Below, piece after piece: positions 59,659 through 64,000 of a stretch of DNA of 64,000 nucleotides. The translations under genes and the position numbers were made by a program. Source of the DNA: Haemophilus haemolyticus_M (GTDB taxonomy: Bacteria; Pseudomonadota; Gammaproteobacteria; Enterobacterales; Pasteurellaceae); contig NZ_QQGD01000001.1 in NCBI RefSeq assembly GCF_003490935.1, positions 62,001-126,000 of the forward strand, written 5' to 3'. How positions within the stretch are numbered: position 1 is the first letter of the stretch; each line of letters begins with the position of its first letter. The notes under the pieces were generated by a model. That model was not told the origin of the DNA. It searched no databases and worked only from the letters and a program-made list of their open reading frames with translations.

Positions 59659-60137
59659 TGTCTTCCAATTTTACTGATAAAAATGGCCGCCATTCCAAAG
59701 GGATTCTATTACTAAGAACCTTAGCAATGCCTTCTGATACCAATGCTAACGGAGATATTTTCGGTGGTTGGATCATGTCTCAAATGGATATGGGTGGGGC
59801 AATTTTAGCAAAAGAAATCGCACATGGGCGCGTAGTTACCGTTGCGGTTGAAAGCATGAATTTCATCAAACCAATCTCTGTGGGCGATGTGGTTTGTTGC
59901 TATGGCCAATGTCTAAAAGTTGGACGTTCTTCCATTAAAATTAAAGTAGAAGTATGGGTGAAAAAAGTAGCGAGTGAGCCAATTGGTGAACGCTATTGCG
60001 TGACTGATGCGGTATTTACTTTCGTTGCAGTAGATAATAATAGTCGCTCACGCACGATTCCTCGTGAAAATAACCACGAATTAGAAAAAGCATTGGCCTC
60101 AATTGCAGAGTTAGAGGCTGAACAAAACGCTTGTTAA
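59658..60137 (+). CDS. yciA: Acyl-CoA thioesterase YciA
   Basis: A 159-residue hotdog-fold thioesterase (E. coli YciA 132). The catalytic region DTNANGDIFGGWIMSQMDMGGAI near residues 30-52 holds the conserved Asn/Asp. VTVAVESMNFIKPISVGDVVCCYGQ is the second strand motif. YciA hydrolyses a broad range of acyl-CoA esters; the H. influenzae enzyme has been studied structurally. The last 30 residues extend beyond the E. coli protein. It is coupled to yciB and followed by yciI. Confidence 0.95.
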   Translation: MSSNFTDKNGRHSKGILLLRTLAMPSDTNANGDIFGGWIMSQMDMGGAILAKEIAHGRVVTVAVESMNFIKPISVGDVVCCYGQCLKVGRSSIKIKVEVWVKKVASEPIGERYCVTDAVFTFVAVDNNSRSRTIPRENNHELEKALASIAELEAEQNAC

Positions 60138-60152
60138 TAGAAGGAAATAATG

Positions 60153-60449
60153 ATGTTCTATGTGATTTTTGCCCAAGACATTCCAAATACATTAGAAAAA
60201 CGTCTTGCAGTACGTGAGCAACACTTAGCTCGTTTAAAACAACTTCAAGCAGAAAACCGTTTACTTACGGCAGGTCCCAATCCAGCTATTGACGATGAAA
60301 ATCCAGGAGAGGCTGGTTTTACTGGTTCAACCGTAATTGCACAATTCGCAAACTTACAAGCAGCAAAAGACTGGGCGGCACAAGATCCTTATGTAGAAGC
60401 TGGCGTATATGGTGATGTTATTGTAAAACCATTTAAAAAAGTATTTTAG
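60153..60449 (+). CDS. yciI: YciI-family protein
   Basis: A 98-residue YciI protein with a ferredoxin-like fold. It starts MFYVIFAQDIPNTLEKRLAVREQHLARLKQL, with the conserved His/Asp pair of the family (REQHLARL and D in QDI), and continues LLTAGPNPAIDDENPGEAGFTGSTV and DPYVEAGVYGDVIVKPFKKVF. Activity is not established; the H. influenzae homologue has a known structure. ATG 60153 is preferred to the ATG three bases upstream, because AAGGA then lies seven bases away. Confidence 0.93.
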   Translation: MFYVIFAQDIPNTLEKRLAVREQHLARLKQLQAENRLLTAGPNPAIDDENPGEAGFTGSTVIAQFANLQAAKDWAAQDPYVEAGVYGDVIVKPFKKVF

Positions 60450-60474
60450 CCCTCCTCAATTGTAATAAGCTAAT

Positions 60475-62256
60475 ATGAAAAAAGTCGCTGTAATTTCTCT
60501 CTGTATTTTGACCGCACTTTCTGCTTTTGCCGATACACCTAACACGGCAACAGCATCAATCAATCTTGAGCAAGAAAAACAAAACTGGGCATCAATACAG
60601 CATCAAGACTACTTAAAACGTTTAAAACAACGTGAAACCTTTTTGCAAGTTGAAGGTTTGTTAAAAAGTGCGGTAAAAAACCAACAATTTTCTGAAGCGA
60701 CTCAAAATATCACAAAAACCTTAATATATTCATTGCAAGGCTATCCTTTGCAATACGATTTGCTAGCACGTTTTTGGGAAACAAAAATCTCTTTTTTAAA
60801 GGCTGATGACATTCAAGGCAAACAACAAGCAATAAATGAACTCAATGCATTAGTGCAACAAAATTACCCTTTTGTGACGCCAGCATTTCAAGCCTTATTA
60901 CAAAAGCTATCCACGCTTGAGGAACAACAAACATCAGCAACGTCTGATAATGCTAAAGAAAATAACAGGGTTCAAGAAGAACAAAATCAAGTAGAAAATC
61001 CTAAACAACTTGCTGAGATGATAAAGAACAGTAACGCTAACACGTTAGATAAAAGTGTATTAATCGATGCTTTTCCTCGTTATCTAAAAACATTATCGGA
61101 ACAAATAGAGAATCCAAATTTTGAACTCTATCAGCAATTGGCTGAAACTTGGCAACTCTCAGAAGATGAAATCAAACAGTGGAAAACAGCCTTTTTAAAT
61201 CGTTTTTTTGATAATGAAAACGCGGATTTTCAAAAATGGCGTGATGAACAAATCCAACAATTAAAAACTGATAATCTAACTGAACGCCGTTTACGAATGG
61301 CAATTTGGCAGAAGACAGACCTTTCTCCGTGGCTTAATTCACTTACTACTGAAGGAAAAGCAAAACAAGAATGGCGTTATTGGGAAGCTAAACAAGATAT
61401 ATCAAAAAATATAGAAAAACTGACCGCACTTTCAAAAGAGCGAGGATTCTATCCAATGTTAGCTGCTGCGCAATTAAAGCAAGCATATAAAGTCGATTTT
61501 CCCGTAGCTCCAAGTTTTACCACGGCAGAAAAACTCCCTTTCGAGCAAGTTTTCGCTATGATTCGAGAGCTGAGAGAACTTGGGCGAAATGGTTTAGCAA
61601 AACAACGTTGGCGAATTTTACTTGATAATGCTGATTTCACAACACAGCTAAAACTTGCAGAATATGCTGAAAACCAACAATGGTTTGAATTAGCTGTTGA
61701 TGCTTCTATTGTTGCAAAAGCGTGGGATTACCTTTCTCTTAGACTGCCAAATGCTTATCCTGAATACTTCAATGCAGCATTACAGAATTTGAATATCAGC
61801 AAAACTTTTGCAATGGCAATCGCCCGTCAAGAAAGTGCTTGGAATCCAATGGCACAATCTTCTGCAAATGCGCGGGGCTTAATGCAACTTCTACCAAGCA
61901 CGGCAAAATTGACTGCAGAGAATAATCAGCTGCCTTATCAAGGCGAACAAGATTTATTCAAACCATTGAATAATATTTTGCTAGGTACCACACATCTGAA
62001 TGAACTCAATGGAAAATATCCTAATAATCGAATATTGATTGCAGCAGCTTACAATGCAGGAGCAAATCGAGTAGAAAAATGGTTAAGTCGCGCCAATGGA
62101 AAATTAGCATTAGACGAATTTGTCGCATCTATTCCTTTTTACGAAACTCGTGGTTATGTGCAAAATGTAGTCACTTATGATTTTTACTATCAAATTTTAC
62201 AAAATCAAGAAAACCCACAAATCTTTAGCCAAGAAGAATTGAATCGGCTATACTAA
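60475..62256 (+). CDS. slt: Soluble lytic murein transglycosylase Slt
   Basis: A 593-residue periplasmic enzyme (E. coli Slt70 645). Signal peptide MKKVAVISLCILTALSAFA. A long superhelical U-shaped domain of helices spans residues about 30-420. The catalytic SLT domain near residue 445 has the active Glu in AIARQESAWNPMAQS and SANARGLMQLLPSTAKLT, and LLGTTHLNELNGKYPNN and AAAYNAGANRVEKWLSR are also conserved. It cleaves peptidoglycan to anhydro-muropeptides. The middle (QTSATSDNAKENNRVQEEQN) is polar and may vary between strains. It precedes trpR, as in E. coli. Confidence 0.95.
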   Translation: MKKVAVISLCILTALSAFADTPNTATASINLEQEKQNWASIQHQDYLKRLKQRETFLQVEGLLKSAVKNQQFSEATQNITKTLIYSLQGYPLQYDLLARFWETKISFLKADDIQGKQQAINELNALVQQNYPFVTPAFQALLQKLSTLEEQQTSATSDNAKENNRVQEEQNQVENPKQLAEMIKNSNANTLDKSVLIDAFPRYLKTLSEQIENPNFELYQQLAETWQLSEDEIKQWKTAFLNRFFDNENADFQKWRDEQIQQLKTDNLTERRLRMAIWQKTDLSPWLNSLTTEGKAKQEWRYWEAKQDISKNIEKLTALSKERGFYPMLAAAQLKQAYKVDFPVAPSFTTAEKLPFEQVFAMIRELRELGRNGLAKQRWRILLDNADFTTQLKLAEYAENQQWFELAVDASIVAKAWDYLSLRLPNAYPEYFNAALQNLNISKTFAMAIARQESAWNPMAQSSANARGLMQLLPSTAKLTAENNQLPYQGEQDLFKPLNNILLGTTHLNELNGKYPNNRILIAAAYNAGANRVEKWLSRANGKLALDEFVASIPFYETRGYVQNVVTYDFYYQILQNQENPQIFSQEELNRLY

Positions 62257-62292
62257 ACGCACTAGTTTAATAGTGTGAATGGGAGCGTAATT

Positions 62293-62598
62293 ATGTATAT
62301 CAGCCGCAATTTAGAACAATGGAATGCATTTCTTCAAATGCTAAAAATTGCCTTTGAAGAAAACAAAGCGCTGGAGTTTCTAACCTTATTATTAACGGCA
62401 GACGAACGAGATGCTGTAGGATTGCGCTTGCAAATTGTCTCTCAGCTGATTGATAAAAATATGCCTCAGCGTGAAATTCAACAAAATTTGAATACAAGTG
62501 CCGCCACAATCACTCGAGGTTCCAATATGATTAAAACGATGGATCCTGATTTTATGCAATGGATGAAACAACATCTTGATCTCATTGAAAAAAACTAA
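62293..62598 (+). CDS. trpR: Trp operon repressor TrpR
   Basis: A 101-residue regulator (E. coli TrpR 108). It starts MYISRNLEQWNAFLQMLKIAFEENKALEF, then LLTADERDAVGLRLQIVSQLIDKNMPQREIQQ and the DNA-reading helix NTSAATITRGSNMIKTM. With L-tryptophan as co-repressor it shuts down tryptophan biosynthesis. GGGAG lies about seven bases before ATG 62293. Its 3' end overlaps the start of mtgA. No trp operator was identified in the upstream 20-base gap after slt. Confidence 0.96.
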   Translation: MYISRNLEQWNAFLQMLKIAFEENKALEFLTLLLTADERDAVGLRLQIVSQLIDKNMPQREIQQNLNTSAATITRGSNMIKTMDPDFMQWMKQHLDLIEKN

Positions 62599-63325
62599 GC
62601 GAATTTTTACCGCACTTTCACGCTTATTTAGTCCTAAATGGTGGAAAAAGAACTGGCAGCGAGTTGTCTTTCGTTTTTTTTTCGCCGTTTTTGCTTTGTT
62701 GCTACTTTTTCGCTTTATCCCTATTCCATTTTCCGCTTATATGGTACAACAAAAAGTCGCTAATCTTTTACAAGGCGATTTTCGATATCAAATCCAATAT
62801 AACTGGGTCAGCCTAGAAAATATCTCCCCAAACATTCAATTAGCTGTGATTTCATCAGAGGATCAGCGTTTTCCTGAACATTTAGGCTTTGATTTTGAGG
62901 CTATCCAACGAGCAATTCGGTATAACGAAAAATCTAAAAAAGGAATCCGAGGAGCATCAACCATTTCCCAGCAAACCGCTAAAAACTTAATGCTTTGGCA
63001 CGGACAAAATTGGCTACGAAAAGGTTTAGAAGTTCCAGCAACTATGTTGCTCGAGCTAACTTGGTCAAAAAAACGTATTTTAGAAGTGTATTTAAATATT
63101 GCAGAATTTGGGAATGGCATTTTTGGTGTGGAAGCGGCAAGTCGCTATTACTTTAAAAAATCAGCTAAAAATTTAGCTCAAAATGAAGCCGCACTTTTAG
63201 CTGCAGTGTTACCCAATCCAATCATTTATAAAGTAAATAAGCCAAGCTTATTAGTTCGTAAAAAACAAGCTTGGATTTTGAGACAAATGGGAAATTTAGG
63301 TACAGAATACTTAAGCCATTTATAA
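62585..63325 (+). CDS. mtgA: Monofunctional biosynthetic peptidoglycan transglycosylase MtgA
   Basis: A family 51 glycosyltransferase that polymerises lipid II, about 246 residues (E. coli MtgA 242). One N-terminal membrane helix (VFRFFFAVFALLLLFRFIPI) is followed by the catalytic domain: AVISSEDQRFPEHLGFDFEAI with the catalytic Glu, then RGASTISQQTAKNLMLW, and EVYLNIAEFGNGIFGVEAA. The frame has no ATG at its start; TTG 62585 (KKTKRIF next) or TTG 62576 are the candidates. Both lie inside trpR, so translation is probably coupled. An uptake signal lies at the N-terminal codons. Confidence 0.92.
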   Translation: MKKTKRIFTALSRLFSPKWWKKNWQRVVFRFFFAVFALLLLFRFIPIPFSAYMVQQKVANLLQGDFRYQIQYNWVSLENISPNIQLAVISSEDQRFPEHLGFDFEAIQRAIRYNEKSKKGIRGASTISQQTAKNLMLWHGQNWLRKGLEVPATMLLELTWSKKRILEVYLNIAEFGNGIFGVEAASRYYFKKSAKNLAQNEAALLAAVLPNPIIYKVNKPSLLVRKKQAWILRQMGNLGTEYLSHL

Positions 63326-63386
63326 AAAATCCAATCAAATTTCTAAAGTAAAAAAACTGAAAAATATTTACTTAATACATAAAATA

Positions 63387-63413
63387 AAAAAACGAGTCTT
63401 AGACTCGTTTTTT
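63387..63413. terminator. Bidirectional terminator between mtgA and frdD
   Basis: AAAAAACGAGTCT (63387-63399), T, AGACTCGTTTTTT (63401-63413), a near-perfect dyad with A/T-runs on both strands. Confidence 0.87.
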
Positions 63414-63429
63414 ATTTATAGCATTTTTA

Positions 63430-63774
63430 TTACAGATTTATTACCGCAAATAATACCCAAACAGTATAAATTGTGGCTAAACCATAAAAAATAAATCCAC
63501 CAGCTGGCACGTGCACTTTAAGATCGTGCATACCGTGGTGAATACGGTGTAAACCGCACCACATTGGAAAAATAGTAAGCACTAAAATAACTAATTTACC
63601 AATCCAAGAATAAGCAAAAGTAATTAAATTATGCGCATCGACTAAACCAAATGGTAATAACAAACCTATAATTAAAATAACGACAGGGAAGAAAATTGCA
63701 CTCACTGTGCCGCCTGCACCGAACATTAACCATACTGGCGGTTCGCCGGAGCGTTTTGGATTTTGATCAACCAT
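63430..63774 (-). CDS. frdD: Fumarate reductase membrane anchor subunit D
   Basis: A 114-residue membrane protein with three hydrophobic segments (WLMFGAGGTVSAIFFPVVIL, LITFAYSWIGKLVILVLTIF, AGGFIFYGLATIYTVWVLF). The conserved CGLHRIHHGMHDLKVHVP between helices 2 and 3 identifies FrdD. With FrdC it anchors the FrdAB catalytic dimer to the inner membrane and binds menaquinol for fumarate respiration. It is the last gene of frdABCD, 12 bases after frdC, and ends at the terminator shared with mtgA. Confidence 0.95.
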   Translation of the reverse strand: MVDQNPKRSGEPPVWLMFGAGGTVSAIFFPVVILIIGLLLPFGLVDAHNLITFAYSWIGKLVILVLTIFPMWCGLHRIHHGMHDLKVHVPAGGFIFYGLATIYTVWVLFAVINL

Positions 63775-63786
63775 TTTTTCTCTCCC

Positions 63787-64000
63787 TTAAATATAAACTA
63801 AAACTAACGCAATCACGCTAACTAATGCGGTTACCGCCCAAAGTGCATTTCTTACCACAGTGTGTGGTAAGCGTTCATTTTTCACAATGATATTCATCAC
63901 TTTTGGTGTCATTAAGAAATATGTCACCGTATGATAAAGCATTGCGATAAGTGTAATAATATTTAAGAACACCACAATTGGGTTTCTTAAAAACTCAATA
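63787..64000 (-). CDS. frdC: Fumarate reductase membrane anchor subunit C, 5' part outside window
   Basis: The last 70 codons of FrdC. The frame is open to the window edge (LSFLRNPIVV then VFLNIITLIAMLYHT), so the start lies beyond 64000; the GTG at 63975 is internal. Two membrane segments are visible, with HTVTYFLMTPKVMNIIVKNE between them as in E. coli FrdC (WFELAPKAANIIVKDE). It pairs with FrdD. frdA and frdB should lie just outside the window. Confidence 0.93.
   Translation of the reverse strand, partial: IEFLRNPIVVFLNIITLIAMLYHTVTYFLMTPKVMNIIVKNERLPHTVVRNALWAVTALVSVIALVLVYI

Overview
This 64 kb window is chromosomal DNA from a Haemophilus of the H. influenzae / H. haemolyticus group. 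The evidence is the very frequent 9-base uptake signal AAGTGCGGT and its complement (about 40 copies seen by eye), an AT-rich base composition, and genes typical of the group: oapA/oapB, surface adhesin protein E, and pnuC of the NAD-precursor (V-factor) pathway. Most proteins look close to H. influenzae. The order of the conserved blocks differs from strain Rd KW20 as I remember it, so a rearranged H. influenzae or H. haemolyticus are both possible.

Layout. 1-7.6 kb: end of yggT, a decayed XRE-type regulator, rlmD, an unfamiliar two-gene module behind two adjacent palindromes, recO-oapB-oapA, and the divergent epmB/efp pair. 7.8-9.0 kb: a phase-variable Opa-like outer-membrane protein with 13 in-frame TCTTC repeats, then a 329-bp internally deleted IS3/IS150-type element. 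9.0-15.3 kb: trhP, a candidate small RNA, ruvX-yqgE-rsmE, fadR, nhaB-dsbB. 15.3-20.3 kb: adhesin protein E and the anaerobic pyruvate formate-lyase cluster (focA, pflB, a monooxygenase-fold gene, pflA). 20.5-26.8 kb: ygiC/ygiB-like genes, two poorly known genes, eno, pyrG. 27-33 kb: xerD, an HcaT-like transporter, proC, rdgC, srmB, trmN6. 33.1-36.2 kb: a 1028-residue YadA-like trimeric autotransporter with a collagen-like tract. 36.4-42.2 kb: yfiF, pssA, pnuC and a cystine-type ABC importer. 42.5-49.8 kb: the phospholipid-trafficking operon mlaFEDCB-ibaG-murA, then lnt and corC. 49.9-58.2 kb: galactose regulon, galTKM divergent from galS-mglBAC, with readable CRP and GalR/GalS-type sites. 58.3-64 kb: yciC-yciB-yciA-yciI, slt, trpR-mtgA and the ends of frdD/frdC.

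Functional themes are host-surface interaction (OapA, Opa-like protein, protein E, trimeric autotransporter), envelope maintenance (Mla, Lnt, MurA, MtgA, Slt, PssA), galactose uptake and use under catabolite control, and mixed-acid/anaerobic energy metabolism. Many transcription units end in hairpins made from head-to-head uptake signals. No rRNA, tRNA or CRISPR array was seen.

The least explained features are the palindrome-headed small module (2396-3239), the candidate sRNA behind trhP (about 10509-10591), the Neisseria-opa-like repeat gene, the deleted IS remnant, and the AT-rich orphan gene at 22825-23535.
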